A DNA stretch of 64,000 bases from Climacium dendroides (Eukaryota > Streptophyta > Bryopsida > Hypnales > Climaciaceae): NCBI GenBank assembly GCA_950106755.1, contig CATNNA010000003.1:1178001-1242000 (forward strand), in the 5' to 3' direction. The translations under genes and the position numbers were made by a program. A model generated the notes under the pieces. The model had not been told where the DNA came from. It saw nothing but the letters and a program-made list of their open reading frames with translations, and made no database searches. Below, one piece after another: positions 25,735 through 40,100 of the stretch. Position 1 is the first letter of the stretch. The number at the start of each line of letters is the position of its first letter.

Positions 25735-27084
25735 ATGTCCGAAAACATATTCTACAAGTTGCAAATCTTCGAAATAATTAGGATTCATCAAAAAATGAAG
25801 TTTAAGAGAACTCGATTGCTTCCCCACACTTTTGCAATTGAAACGGGTTTAAAAAAAGAAACTCTAAAAATCATGCTATATTTAATAGAAACCAAAACAA
25901 TGAATTATATCGTTCTGACGTGGAAGCATGTCCGAAAACATATTATACAAGTTGCAAATCTTCGAAATAATTAGGATTCATCAAAAAATGAAGTTTGAGA
26001 GAACCCTATTGCTTCCGTACACTTTTCCATTTGAAATGGGTTTAAAAAAAGAACCTCTAAAAATCATGCTATATTTAATAGAAACCAAATAATGAATTAT
26101 ATCGTTTTGAAGTGGAAGCGTGTCCAAAAACATATTACACAGGTTGCAAATCTTCGAAATAATTAGGATTCATCAAAAAATGAAGTTTAAGAGAACCCCA
26201 TTGCTTCCCCACACTTTTCCATTTGAAATGGGTTTAAAAAAAGAAACTCTAAAAATCATGCTATATTTAATAGAAACCAAAACGATGAATTATATCGTTT
26301 TGACGTGGAAGCATGTCCGAAAACATATTACACAGGTTGCAAATCTTCGAAATAATTAGGATTCATCAAAAAATGAAGTTTAAGAGAACTCTATTGCTTC
26401 CCCACACTTTTCCAATTGAAATGGGTTTAAAAAATGAAACTCTAAAAATCATGCTATATTTAATAGAAACCAAAACGATGAATTATATCGTTTTGACGTG
26501 GAAGCATGTCTGAAAACATATTCTACAAGTTGCAAATCTTCGAAATAATCAGGATTCATCAAAAAATGAAGTTTGAGAGAACCCTATTGCTTCCCCACAC
26601 TTTTCCATTTGAAATGGGTTTAAAAAAAGAAACTCTAAAAATCATGCTATATTTAATAGAAACCAAAACAATGAATTATATCGTTTTGAAGTGGAAGCAT
26701 GTCCAAAAACATATTACACAGGTTGCAAATCTTCGAAATAATTAGGATTCATCAAAAAATGAAGTTTAAGAGAACTCTATTGCTTCCCCACACTTTTCCT
26801 ATTGAAATGGGTTTAAAAAAGGAAACTCTAAAAATCATGCTATATTTAATAGAAACCAAAACAATGAATTATATCGTTTTGAAGTGGAAGCATGTCCGAA
26901 AACATATTCTACAAGTTGCAAATCTTCGAAATAATTAGGATTCATCAAAAAATGAAGTTTAAGAGAACTCTATTGCTTCCCCACACTTTTCCAATTGAAA
27001 TGGGTTTAAAAAATGAAACTCTAAAAATCATGCTATATTTAATAGAAACCAAAACAATGAATTATATCGTTCTGACGTGGAAGC

Positions 27085-30000
27085 ATGTCCGAAAACATAT
27101 TATACAAGTTGCAAATCTTCGAAATAATTAGGATTCATCAAAAAATGAAGTTTGAGAGAACCCTATTGCTTCCCCACACTTTTCCATTTGAAATGGGTTT
27201 AAAAAAAGAACCTCTAAAAATCATGCTATATTTAATAGAAACCAAATAATGAATTATATCGTTTTGAAGTGGAAGCGTGTCCAAAAACATATTACACAGG
27301 TTGCAAATCTTCGAAATAATTAGGATTCATCAAAAAATGAAGTTTAAGAGAACCCCATTGCTTCCCCACACTTTTCCATTTGAAATGGGTTTAAAAAAAG
27401 AAACTCTAAAAATCATGCTATATTTAATAGAAACCAAAACGATGAATTATATCGTTTTGAAGTGGAAGCATGTCCGAAAACATATTACACAAGTTGCGAA
27501 TCTTCGAAATAATTAGGATTCATCAAAAAATGAAGTTTAAGAGAACTCTATTGGTTCCCTACACTTTTCCAATTGAAATGGGTTTAAAAAAAGAAACTCT
27601 AAAAATCATGCTATATTTAATAGAAACCAAAACAATGAATTATATCGTTTTGAAGTGGAAGCATGTCCAAAAACATATTACACAGGTTGCGAATCTTCGA
27701 AATAATTAGGATTCATCAAAAAATGAAGTTTAAGAGAACTCTATTGGTTCCCTACACTTTTCCAATTGAAATGGGTTTAAAAAAAGAAACTCTAAAAATC
27801 ATGCTATATTTAATAGAAACGAAAACAATGAATTATATCGTTTTGAAGTGGAAGCATGTCCGAAAACATATTACACAAGTTGCGAATCTTCGAAATAATT
27901 AGGATTCATCAAAAAATGAAATTTAAGAGAACTCTATTGCTTCCCCACACTTTTCCATTTGAAATGGGTTTAAAAAAAGAACCTCTAAAAATCATGCTAT
28001 ATTTAATAGAAACCAAAACGATGAATTATATCGTTTTGACGTGGAAGCATGTCTGAAAACATATTCTACAAGTTGCAAATCTTCGAAATAATCAGGATTC
28101 ATCAAAAAATGAAGTTTGAGAGAACCCTATTGCTTCCCCACACTTTTCCATTTGAAATGGGTTTAAAAAAAGAAACTCTAAAAATCATGCTATATTTAAT
28201 AGAAACCAAAACAATGAATTATATCGTTTTGAAGTGGAAGCATGTCCAAAAACATATTACACAGGTTGCAAATCTTCGAAATAATTAGGATTCATCAAAA
28301 AATGAAGTTTAAGAGAACTCTATTGCTTCCCCACACTTTTCCTATTGAAATGGGTTTAAAAAAGGAAACTCTAAAAATCATGCTATATTTAATAGAAACC
28401 AAAACAATGAATTATATCGTTTTGAAGTGGAAGCATGTCCGAAAACATATTCTACAAGTTGCAAATCTTCGAAATAATTAGGATTCATCAAAAAATGAAG
28501 TTTAAGAGAACTCTATTGCTTCCCCACACTTTTCCAATTGAAATGGGTTTAAAAAATGAAACTCTAAAAATCATGCTATATTTAATAGAAACCAAAACAA
28601 TGAATTATATCGTTCTGACGTGGAAGCATGTCCGAAAACATATTATACAAGTTGCAAATCTTCGAAATAATTAGGATTCATCAAAAAATGAAGTTTGAGA
28701 GAACCCTATTGCTTCCCCACACTTTTCCATTTGAAATGGGTTTAAAAAAAGAAACTCTAAAAATCATGCTATATTTAATAGAAACCAAAACAATGAATTA
28801 TATCGTTTTGAAGTGGAAGCATGTCCAAAAACATATTACACAGGTTGCGAATCTTCGAAATAATTAGGATTCATCAAAAAATGAAGTTTAAGAGAACTCT
28901 ATTGGTTCCCTACACTTTTCCAATTGAAATGGGTTTAAAAAAAGAAACTCTAAAAATCATGCTATATTTAATAGAAACGAAAACAATGAATTATATCGTT
29001 TTGAAGTGGAAGCATGTCCGAAAACATATTACACAAGTTGCGAATCTTCGAAATAATTAGGATTCATCAAAAAATGAAATTTAAGAGAACTCTATTGCTT
29101 CCCCACACTTTTCCATTTGAAATGGGTTTAAAAAAAGAACCTCTAAAAATCATGCTATATTTAATAGAAACCAAAACGATGAATTATATCGTTTTGACGT
29201 GGAAGCATGTCTGAAAACATATTCTACAAGTTGCAAATCTTCGAAATAATCAGGATTCATCAAAAAATGAAGTTTGAGAGAACCCTATTGCTTCCCCACA
29301 CTTTTCCATTTGAAATGGGTTTAAAAAAAGAAACTCTAAAAATCATGCTATATTTAATAGAAACCAAAACAATGAATTATATCGTTTTGAAGTGGAAGCA
29401 TGTCCAAAAACATATTACACAGGTTGCAAATCTTCGAAATAATTAGGATTCATCAAAAAATGAAGTTTAAGAGAACTCTATTGCTTCCCCACACTTTTCC
29501 TATTGAAATGGGTTTAAAAAAGGAAACTCTAAAAATCATGCTATATTTAATAGAAACCAAAACAATGAATTATATCGTTTTGAAGTGGAAGCATGTCCGA
29601 AAACATATTCTACAAGTTGCAAATCTTCGAAATAATTAGGATTCATCAAAAAATGAAGTTTAAGAGAACTCTATTGCTTCCCCACACTTTTCCAATTGAA
29701 ATGGGTTTAAAAAATGAAACTCTAAAAATCATGCTATATTTAATAGAAACCAAAACAATGAATTATATCGTTCTGACGTGGAAGCATGTCCGAAAACATA
29801 TTATACAAGTTGCAAATCTTCGAAATAATTAGGATTCATCAAAAAATGAAGTTTGAGAGAACCCTATTGCTTCCCCACACTTTTCCATTTGAAATGGGTT
29901 TAAAAAAAGAAACTCTAAAAATCATGCTATATTTAATAGAAACCAAAACAATGAATTATATCGTTTTGAAGTGGAAGCATGTCCAAAAACATATTACACA

Positions 30001-30600
30001 GGTTGCAAATCTTCGAAATAATTAGGATTCATCAAAAAATGATGTTTAAGAGAACTCTATTGCTTCCCCACACTTTTCCTATTGAAATGGGTTTAAGAAA
30101 GGAAACTCTAAAAATCATGCTATATTTAATAGAAACCAAAACAATGAATTATATCGTTTTGAAGTGGAAGCATGTCCGAAAACATATTCTACAAGTTGCA
30201 AATCTTCGAAATAATTAGGATTCATCAAAAAATGAAGTTTAAGAGAACTCTATTGCTTCCCCACACTTTTCCAATTGAAATGGGTTTAAAATAAGAAACT
30301 CTAAAAATCATGCTATATTTAATAGAAACCAAAACGATGAATTATATCGTTTTGACGTGGAAGCATGTCCAAAAACATATTATACAAGTTGCAAATCTTC
30401 GAAATAATTAGGATTCATCAAAAAATGAAGTTTGAGAGAACCCTATTGCTTCCCCACACTTTTCCATTTGAAATGGGTTTAAAAAAAGAACCTCTAAAAA
30501 TCATGCTATATTTAATAGAAACCAAAACAATGAATTATATCGTTTTGAAGTGGAAGCATGTCCAAAAACATATTACACAGGTTGCAAATCTTCGAAATAA
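27085..30600 (+). repeat. 18-monomer segment, left copy of a 4,438-bp-offset duplication
   Basis: Monomers from 27,085 to about 30,600 match, in order, those from 31,523 to about 35,040. Both copies include the GCGAATC/TTGGTTCCC trio, the nested 6-monomer duplication, the monomer with AATGATGTTTAAG plus TTTAAGAAAGG, and the rare GGGTTTAAAATAAG monomer with an internal stop. The left end is marked by the 192-bp monomer at 27,085, here with CCCCACAC rather than the CCGTACAC of its partner. The right end is the monomer at 30,558 (AGAGAGCTC), whose partner at 34,996 differs. About five other monomers separate the copies, so this is not a simple tandem. Confidence 0.88.
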
Positions 30601-30929
30601 TTAGGATTCATCAAAAAATGAAGTTTAAGAGAGCTCTATTGCTTCCCCACACTTTTCCAATTGAAATGGGTTTAAAAAAAGAAACTCTAAAAATCATGCT
30701 ATATTTAATAGAAACCAAAACGATGAATTATATCGTTCTGACGTGGAAGCATGTCCGAAAACATATTATACAGGTTGCAAATCTTCGAGATAATTAGGAT
30801 TCATCAAAAAATGAAGTTTGAGAGAACCCTATTGCTTCCCCACACTTTTCCATTTGAAATGGGTTTAAAAAAAGAAACTCTAAAAATCATGCTATATTTA
30901 ATAGAAACCAAAACAATGAATTATATCGT

Positions 30930-33390
30930 TTTGAAGTGGAAGCATGTCTGAAAACATATTCTACAAGTTGCAAATCTTCGAAATAATCAGGATTCATCAA
31001 AAAATGAAGTTTGAGAGAACCCTATTGCTTCCCCACACTTTTCCATTTGAAATGGGTTTAAAAAAAGAAACTCTAAAAATCATGCTATATTTAATAGAAA
31101 CCAAAACAATGAATTATATCGTTTTGAAGTGGAAGCATGCCAAAAAACATATTACACAGGTTGCAAATCTTCGAAATAATTAGGATTCATCAAAAAATGA
31201 AGTTTAAGAGAACTCTATTGCTTCCCCACACTTTTCCTATTGAAATGGGTTTAAAAAAGCAAACTCTAAAAATCATGCTATATTTAATAGAAACCAAAAC
31301 AATGAATTATATCGTTTTGAAGTGGAAGCATGTCCGAAAACATATTCTACAAGTTGCAAATCTTCGAAATAATTAGGATTCATCAAAAAATGAAGTTTAA
31401 GAGAACTCGATTGCTTCCCCACACTTTTGCAATTGAAATGGGTTTAAAAAAAGAAACTCTAAAAATCATGCTATATTTAATAGAAACCAAAACAATGAAT
31501 TATATCGTTCTGACGTGGAAGCATGTCCGAAAACATATTATACAAGTTGCAAATCTTCGAAATAATTAGGATTCATCAAAAAATGAAGTTTGAGAGAACC
31601 CTATTGCTTCCGTACACTTTTCCATTTGAAATGGGTTTAAAAAAAGAACCTCTAAAAATCATGCTATATTTAATAGAAACCAAATAATGAATTATATCGT
31701 TTTGAAGTGGAAGCGTGTCCAAAAACATATTACACAGGTTGCAAATCTTCGAAATAATTAGGATTCATCAAAAAATGAAGTTTAAGAGAACCCCATTGCT
31801 TCCCCACACTTTTCCATTTGAAATGGGTTTAAAAAAAGAAACTCTAAAAATCATGCTATATTTAATAGAAACCAAAACGATGAATTATATCGTTTTGAAG
31901 TGGAAGCATGTCCGAAAACATATTACACAAGTTGCGAATCTTCGAAATAATTAGGATTCATCAAAAAATGAAGTTTAAGAGAACTCTATTGGTTCCCTAC
32001 ACTTTTCCAATTGAAATGGGTTTAAAAAAAGAAACTCTAAAAATCATGCTATATTTAATAGAAACCAAAACAATGAATTATATCGTTTTGAAGTGGAAGC
32101 ATGTCCAAAAACATATTACACAGGTTGCGAATCTTCGAAATAATTAGGATTCATCAAAAAATGAAGTTTAAGAGAACTCTATTGGTTCCCTACACTTTTC
32201 CAATTGAAATGGGTTTAAAAAAAGAAACTCTAAAAATCATGCTATATTTAATAGAAACGAAAACAATGAATTATATCGTTTTGAAGTGGAAGCATGTCCG
32301 AAAACATATTACACAAGTTGCGAATCTTCGAAATAATTAGGATTCATCAAAAAATGAAATTTAAGAGAACTCTATTGCTTCCCCACACTTTTCCATTTGA
32401 AATGGGTTTAAAAAAAGAACCTCTAAAAATCATGCTATATTTAATAGAAACCAAAACGATGAATTATATCGTTTTGACGTGGAAGCATGTCTGAAAACAT
32501 ATTCTACAAGTTGCAAATCTTCGAAATAATCAGGATTCATCAAAAAATGAAGTTTGAGAGAACCCTATTGCTTCCCCACACTTTTCCATTTGAAATGGGT
32601 TTAAAAAAAGAAACTCTAAAAATCATGCTATATTTAATAGAAACCAAAACAATGAATTATATCGTTTTGAAGTGGAAGCATGTCCAAAAACATATTACAC
32701 AGGTTGCAAATCTTCGAAATAATTAGGATTCATCAAAAAATGAAGTTTAAGAGAACTCTATTGCTTCCCCACACTTTTCCTATTGAAATGGGTTTAAAAA
32801 AGGAAACTCTAAAAATCATGCTATATTTAATAGAAACCAAAACAATGAATTATATCGTTTTGAAGTGGAAGCATGTCCGAAAACATATTCTACAAGTTGC
32901 AAATCTTCGAAATAATTAGGATTCATCAAAAAATGAAGTTTAAGAGAACTCTATTGCTTCCCCACACTTTTCCAATTGAAATGGGTTTAAAAAATGAAAC
33001 TCTAAAAATCATGCTATATTTAATAGAAACCAAAACAATGAATTATATCGTTCTGACGTGGAAGCATGTCCGAAAACATATTATACAAGTTGCAAATCTT
33101 CGAAATAATTAGGATTCATCAAAAAATGAAGTTTGAGAGAACCCTATTGCTTCCCCACACTTTTCCATTTGAAATGGGTTTAAAAAAAGAAACTCTAAAA
33201 ATCATGCTATATTTAATAGAAACCAAAACAATGAATTATATCGTTTTGAAGTGGAAGCATGTCCAAAAACATATTACACAGGTTGCGAATCTTCGAAATA
33301 ATTAGGATTCATCAAAAAATGAAGTTTAAGAGAACTCTATTGGTTCCCTACACTTTTCCAATTGAAATGGGTTTAAAAAAAGAAACTCTA
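30930..33390 (+). repeat. Distant copy of the 19.74-22.20 kb cassette (11,190-bp offset)
   Basis: The unusual monomer start GCATGCCAAAAAACAT, found only at 19,945 and 31,135, is followed in both places by TTTAAAAAAGCAAAC, AACTCGATTG with TTTTGCAATTG, the 192-bp monomer, and the AACCCCATTG monomer. The offset of 11,190 bp is 58 x 193 minus four, exactly the number of 192-bp monomers between the copies. Order and marks agree over about 2.4 kb. A main difference is GAAGTGG at 31,897 against GACGTGG at 20,706. Confidence 0.88.
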
Positions 33391-35040
33391 AAAATCATGC
33401 TATATTTAATAGAAACGAAAACAATGAATTATATCGTTTTGAAGTGGAAGCATGTCCGAAAACATATTACACAAGTTGCGAATCTTCGAAATAATTAGGA
33501 TTCATCAAAAAATGAAATTTAAGAGAACTCTATTGCTTCCCCACACTTTTCCATTTGAAATGGGTTTAAAAAAAGAACCTCTAAAAATCATGCTATATTT
33601 AATAGAAACCAAAACGATGAATTATATCGTTTTGACGTGGAAGCATGTCTGAAAACATATTCTACAAGTTGCAAATCTTCGAAATAATCAGGATTCATCA
33701 AAAAATGAAGTTTGAGAGAACCCTATTGCTTCCCCACACTTTTCCATTTGAAATGGGTTTAAAAAAAGAAACTCTAAAAATCATGCTATATTTAATAGAA
33801 ACCAAAACAATGAATTATATCGTTTTGAAGTGGAAGCATGTCCAAAAACATATTACACAGGTTGCAAATCTTCGAAATAATTAGGATTCATCAAAAAATG
33901 AAGTTTAAGAGAACTCTATTGCTTCCCCACACTTTTCCTATTGAAATGGGTTTAAAAAAGGAAACTCTAAAAATCATGCTATATTTAATAGAAACCAAAA
34001 CAATGAATTATATCGTTTTGAAGTGGAAGCATGTCCGAAAACATATTCTACAAGTTGCAAATCTTCGAAATAATTAGGATTCATCAAAAAATGAAGTTTA
34101 AGAGAACTCTATTGCTTCCCCACACTTTTCCAATTGAAATGGGTTTAAAAAATGAAACTCTAAAAATCATGCTATATTTAATAGAAACCAAAACAATGAA
34201 TTATATCGTTCTGACGTGGAAGCATGTCCGAAAACATATTATACAAGTTGCAAATCTTCGAAATAATTAGGATTCATCAAAAAATGAAGTTTGAGAGAAC
34301 CCTATTGCTTCCCCACACTTTTCCATTTGAAATGGGTTTAAAAAAAGAAACTCTAAAAATCATGCTATATTTAATAGAAACCAAAACAATGAATTATATC
34401 GTTTTGAAGTGGAAGCATGTCCAAAAACATATTACACAGGTTGCAAATCTTCGAAATAATTAGGATTCATCAAAAAATGATGTTTAAGAGAACTCTATTG
34501 CTTCCCCACACTTTTCCTATTGAAATGGGTTTAAGAAAGGAAACTCTAAAAATCATGCTATATTTAATAGAAACCAAAACAATGAATTATATCGTTTTGA
34601 AGTGGAAGCATGTCCGAAAACATATTCTACAAGTTGCAAATCTTCGAAATAATTAGGATTCATCAAAAAATGAAGTTTAAGAGAACTCTATTGCTTCCCC
34701 ACACTTTTCCAATTGAAATGGGTTTAAAATAAGAAACTCTAAAAATCATGCTATATTTAATAGAAACCAAAACGATGAATTATATCGTTTTGACGTGGAA
34801 GCATGTCCAAAAACATATTATACAAGTTGCAAATCTTCGAAATAATTAGGATTCATCAAAAAATGAAGTTTGAGAGAACCCTATTGCTTCCCCACACTTT
34901 TCCATTTGAAATGGGTTTAAAAAAAGAACCTCTAAAAATCATGCTATATTTAATAGAAACCAAAACAATGAATTATATCGTTTTGAAGTGGAAGCATGTC
35001 CAAAAACATATTACACAGGTTGCAAATCTTCGAAATAATT
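31523..35040 (+). repeat. 18-monomer segment, right copy of a 4,438-bp-offset duplication
   Basis: Right-hand partner of 27,085-30,600, offset 4,438 bp (23 x 193 minus one). Pairs checked by their distinctive marks are 28,049/32,487, 28,821/33,259, 29,014/33,452, 29,979/34,417 and 30,365/34,803. Its left part also matches the 13-monomer cassette at 20.5-22.2 kb, so several generations of copying are superimposed. Confidence 0.88.
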
Positions 35041-35299
35041 AGGATTCATCAAAAAATGAAGTTTAAGAGAACTCTATTGCTTCCCCACACTTTTCCTATT
35101 GAAATGGGTTTAAGAAAGGAAACTCTAAAAATCATGCTATATTTAATAGAAACCAAAACAATGAATTATATCGTTTTGAAGTGGAAGCATGTCCGAAAAC
35201 ATATTCTACAAGTTGCAAATCTTCGAAATAATTAGGATTCATCAAAAAATGAAGTTTAAGAGAACTCGATTGCTTCCCCATACTTTTCCAATTGAAATG

Positions 35300-37115
35300 G
35301 GTTTAAAAAAAGAAACTCTAAAAATCATGCTATATTTAATAGAAACCAAAACAATGAATTATATCGTTTTGACGTGGAAGCATGTCCGAAAACATATTAT
35401 ACAAGTTGCAAATCTTCGAAATATTTAGGATTCATCAAAAAATGAAGTTTGAGAGAACCCTATTGCTTCCGTACACTTTTCCATTTGAAATGGGTTTAAA
35501 AAAAGAACCTCTAAAAATCATGCTATATTTAATAGAAACCAAATAATGAATTATATCGTTTTGAAGTGGAAGCGTGTCCAAAAACATATTACACAGGTTG
35601 CAAATCTTCGAAATAATTAGGATTCATCAAAAAATGAAGTTTAAGAGAACCCCATTGCTTCCCCACACTTTTCCATTTGAAATGGGTTTAAAAAAAGAAA
35701 CTCTAAAAATCATGCTATATTTAATAGAAACCAAAACGATGAATTATATCGTTTTGACGTGGAAGCATGTCCGAAAACATATTACACAAGTTGCGAATCT
35801 TCGAAATAATTAGGATTCATCAAAAAATGAAGTTTAAGAGAACTCTATTGCTTCCCTACACTTTTCCAATTGAAATGGGTTTAAAAAAAGAAACTCTAAA
35901 AATCATGCTATATTTAATAGAAACCAAAACAATGAATTATATCGTTTTGAAGTGGAAGCATGTCCAAAAACATATTACACAGGTTGCAAATCTTCGAAAT
36001 AATTAGGATTCATCAAAAAATGAAGTTTAAGAGAACCCTATTGCTTCCCCACACTTTTCCAATTGAAATGGGTTTAAAAAAAGAAACTCTAAAAATCATG
36101 CTATATTTAATAGAAACCAAAACAATGAATTATATCGTTTTGACGTGGAAGCATGTCCGAAAACATATTATACAAGTTGCAAATCTTCGAAATATTTAGG
36201 ATTCATCAAAAAATGAAGTTTGAGAGAACCCTATTGCTTCCGTACACTTTTCCATTTGAAATGGGTTTAAAAAAAGAACCTCTAAAAATCATGCTATATT
36301 TAATAGAAACCAAATAATGAATTATATCGTTTTGAAGTGGAAGCGTGTCCAAAAACATATTACACAGGTTGCAAATCTTCGAAATAATTAGGATTCATCA
36401 AAAAATGAAGTTTAAGAGAACCCCATTGCTTCCCCACACTTTTCCATTTGAAATGGGTTTAAAAAAAGAAACTCTAAAAATCATGCTATATTTAATAGAA
36501 ACCAAAACGATGAATTATATCGTTTTGACGTGGAAGCATGTCCGAAAACATATTACACAAGTTGCGAATCTTCGAAATAATTAGGATTCATCAAAAAATG
36601 AAGTTTAAGAGAACTCTATTGCTTCCCTACACTTTTCCAATTGAAATGGGTTTAAAAAAAGAAACTCTAAAAATCATGCTATATTTAATAGAAACCAAAA
36701 CAATGAATTATATCGTTTTGAAGTGGAAGCATGTCCAAAAACATATTACACAGGTTGCAAATCTTCGAAATAATTAGGATTCATCAAAAAATGAAGTTTA
36801 AGAGAACCCTATTGCTTCCCCACACTTTTCCAATTGAAATGGGTTTAAAAAAAGAAACTCTAAAAATCATGCTATATTTAATAGAAACCAAAACAATGAA
36901 TTATATCGTTTTGACGTGGAAGCATGTCCGAAAACATATTATACAAGTTGCAAATCTTCGAAATATTTAGGATTCATCAAAAAATGAAGTTTGAGAGAAC
37001 CCTATTGCTTCCGTACACTTTTCCATTTGAAATGGGTTTAAAAAAAGAACCTCTAAAAATCATGCTATATTTAATAGAAACCAAATAATGAATTATATCG
37101 TTTTGAAGTGGAAGC
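35300..37115 (+). repeat. 4-monomer higher-order repeat, 771 bp, about 2.3 copies
   Basis: Monomers at 35,574, 35,767, 35,960 and 36,153 (192 bp) recur at 36,345, 36,538, 36,731 and 36,924, offset 771 bp (4 x 193 minus one). Both share TTGCTTCCCTACAC in the second monomer and CGAAATATTTAGG at the junction into the 192-bp monomer. The monomers just before 35,574 form a partial upstream copy. The third round breaks at 37,116, where the GCGTGTCC monomer continues with ATTCTACAAG instead of ATTACACAGG. Confidence 0.88.
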
Positions 37116-40100
37116 GTGTCCAAAAACATATTCTACAAGTTGCAAATCTTCGAAATAATTAGGATTCATCAAAAAATGAAGTTTAAGAGAACTCGATTGC
37201 TTCCCCATACTTTTCCAATTGAAATGGGTTTAAAAAAAGAAACTCTAAAAATCATGCTATATTTAATAGAAACCAAAACGATGAATTATATCGTTTTGAC
37301 GTGGAAGCATGTCCGAAAACATATTACACAAGTTGCGAATCTTCGAAATAATTAGGATTCATCAAAAAATGAAGTTTAAGAGAACTCTATTGGTTCCCTA
37401 CACTTTTCCAATTGAAATGGGTTTAAAAAAAGAAACTCTAAAAATCATGCTATATTTAATAGAAACCAAAACAATGAATTATATCGTTTTGAAGTGGAAG
37501 CATGTCCAAAAACATATTACACAGGTTGCAAATCTTCGAAATAATTAGGATTCATCAAAAAATGAAGTTTAAGAGAACTCTATTGCTTCCCCACACTTTT
37601 CCTATTGAAATGGGTTTAAGAAAGGAAACTCTAAAAATCATGCTATATTTAATAGAAACCAAAACAATGAATTATATCGTTTTGAAGTGGAAGCATGTCC
37701 AAAAACATATTACACAGGTTGCGAATCTTCGAAATAATTAGGATTCATCAAAAAATGAAGTTTAAGAGAACTCTATTGCTTCCCCACACTTTTCCTATTG
37801 AAATGGGTTTAAGAAAGGAAACTCTAAAAATCATGCTATATTTAATAGAAACCAAAACAATGAATTATATCGTTTTGAAGTGGAAGCATGTCCGAAAACA
37901 TATTCTACAAGTTGCAAATCTTCGAAATAATTAGGATTCATCAAAAAATGAAGTTTAAGAGAACTCTATTGCTTCCCCACACTTTTCCAATTGAAATGGG
38001 TTTAAAATAAGAAACTCTAAAAATCATGCTATATTTAATAGAAACCAAAACGATGAATTATATCGTTTTGACGTGGAAGCATGTCCAAAAACATATTATA
38101 CAAGTTGCAAATCTTCGAAATAATTAGGATTCATCAAAAAATGAAGTTTAAGAGAACCCCATTGCTTCCCCACACTTTTCCATTTGAAATGGGTTTAAAA
38201 AAAGAACCTCTAAAAATCATGCTATATTTAATAGAAACCAAAACAATGAATTATATCGTTTTGAAGTGGAAGCATGTCCAAAAACATATTACACAGGTTG
38301 CAAATCTTCGAAATAATTAGGATTCATCAAAAAATGAAGTTTAAGAGAACTCTATTGCTTCCCCACACTTTTCCTATTGAAATGGGTTTAAGAAAGGAAA
38401 CTCTAAAAATCATGCTATATTTAATAGAAACCAAAACAATGAATTATATCGTTTTGAAGTGGAAGCATGTCCGAAAACATATTCTACAAGTTGCAAATCT
38501 TCGAAATAATTAGGATTCATCAAAAAATGAAGTTTAAGAGAACTCGATTGCTTCCCCATACTTTTCCAATTGAAATGGGTTTAAAAAAAGAAACTCTAAA
38601 AATCATGCTATATTTAATAGAAACCAAAACAATGAATTATATCGTTTTGACGTGGAAGCATGTCCGAAAACATATTATACAAGTTGCAAATCTTCGAAAT
38701 ATTTAGGATTCATCAAAAAATGAAGTTTGAGAGAACTCTATTGCTTCCCTACACTTTTCCAATTGAAATGGGTTTAAAAAAAGAAACTCTAAAAATCATG
38801 CTATATTTAATAGAAACCAAAACAATGAATTATATCGTTTTGAAGTGGAAGCATGTCCAAAAACATATTACACAGGTTGCAAATCTTCGAAATAATTAGG
38901 ATTCATCAAAAAATGAAGTTTAAGAGAACTCGATTGCTTCCCCATACTTTTCCAATTGAAATGGGTTTAAAAAAAGAAACTCTAAAAATCATGCTATATT
39001 TAATAGAAACCAAAACAATGAATTATATCGTTTTGACGTGGAAGCATGTCCGAAAACATATTATACAAGTTGCAAATCTTCGAAATAATTAGGATTCATC
39101 AAAAAATGAAGTTTAAGAGAACTCTATTGCTTCCCCACACTTTTCCTATTGAAATGGGTTTAAGAAAGGAAACTCTAAAAATCATGCTATATTTAATAGA
39201 AACCAAAACAATGAATTATATCGTTTTGAAGTGGAAGCATGTCCGAAAACATATTCTACAAGTTGCAAATCTTCGAAATAATTAGGATTCATCAAAAAAT
39301 GAAGTTTAAGAGAACTCGATTGCTTCCCCATACTTTTCCAATTGAAATGGGTTTAAAAAAAGAAACTCTAAAAATCATGCTATATTTAATAGAAACCAAA
39401 ACAATGAATTATATCGTTTTGACGTGGAAGCATGTCCGAAAACATATTATACAAGTTGCAAATCTTCGAAATATTTAGGATTCATCAAAAAATGAAGTTT
39501 GAGAGAACCCTATTGCTTCCGTACACTTTTCCATTTGAAATGGGTTTAAAAAAAGAACCTCTAAAAATCATGCTATATTTAATAGAAACCAAATAATGAA
39601 TTATATCGTTTTGAAGTGGAAGCGTGTCCAAAAACATATTACACAGGTTGCAAATCTTCGAAATAATTAGGATTCATCAAAAAATGAAGTTTAAGAGAAC
39701 CCCATTGCTTCCCCACACTTTTCCATTTGAAATGGGTTTAAAAAAAGAAACTCTAAAAATCATGCTATATTTAATAGAAACCAAAACGATGAATTATATC
39801 GTTTTGACGTGGAAGCATGTCCGAAAACATATTACACAAGTTGCGAATCTTCGAAATAATTAGGATTCATCAAAAAATGAAGTTTAAGAGAACTCTATTG
39901 GTTCCCTACACTTTTCCAATTGAAATGGGTTTAAAAAAAGAAACTCTAAAAATCATGCTATATTTAATAGAAACCAAAACAATGAATTATATCGTTTTGA
40001 AGTGGAAGCATGTCCAAAAACATATTACACAGGTTGCAAATCTTCGAAATAATTAGGATTCATCAAAAAATGAAGTTTAAGAGAACCCTATTGCTTCCCC

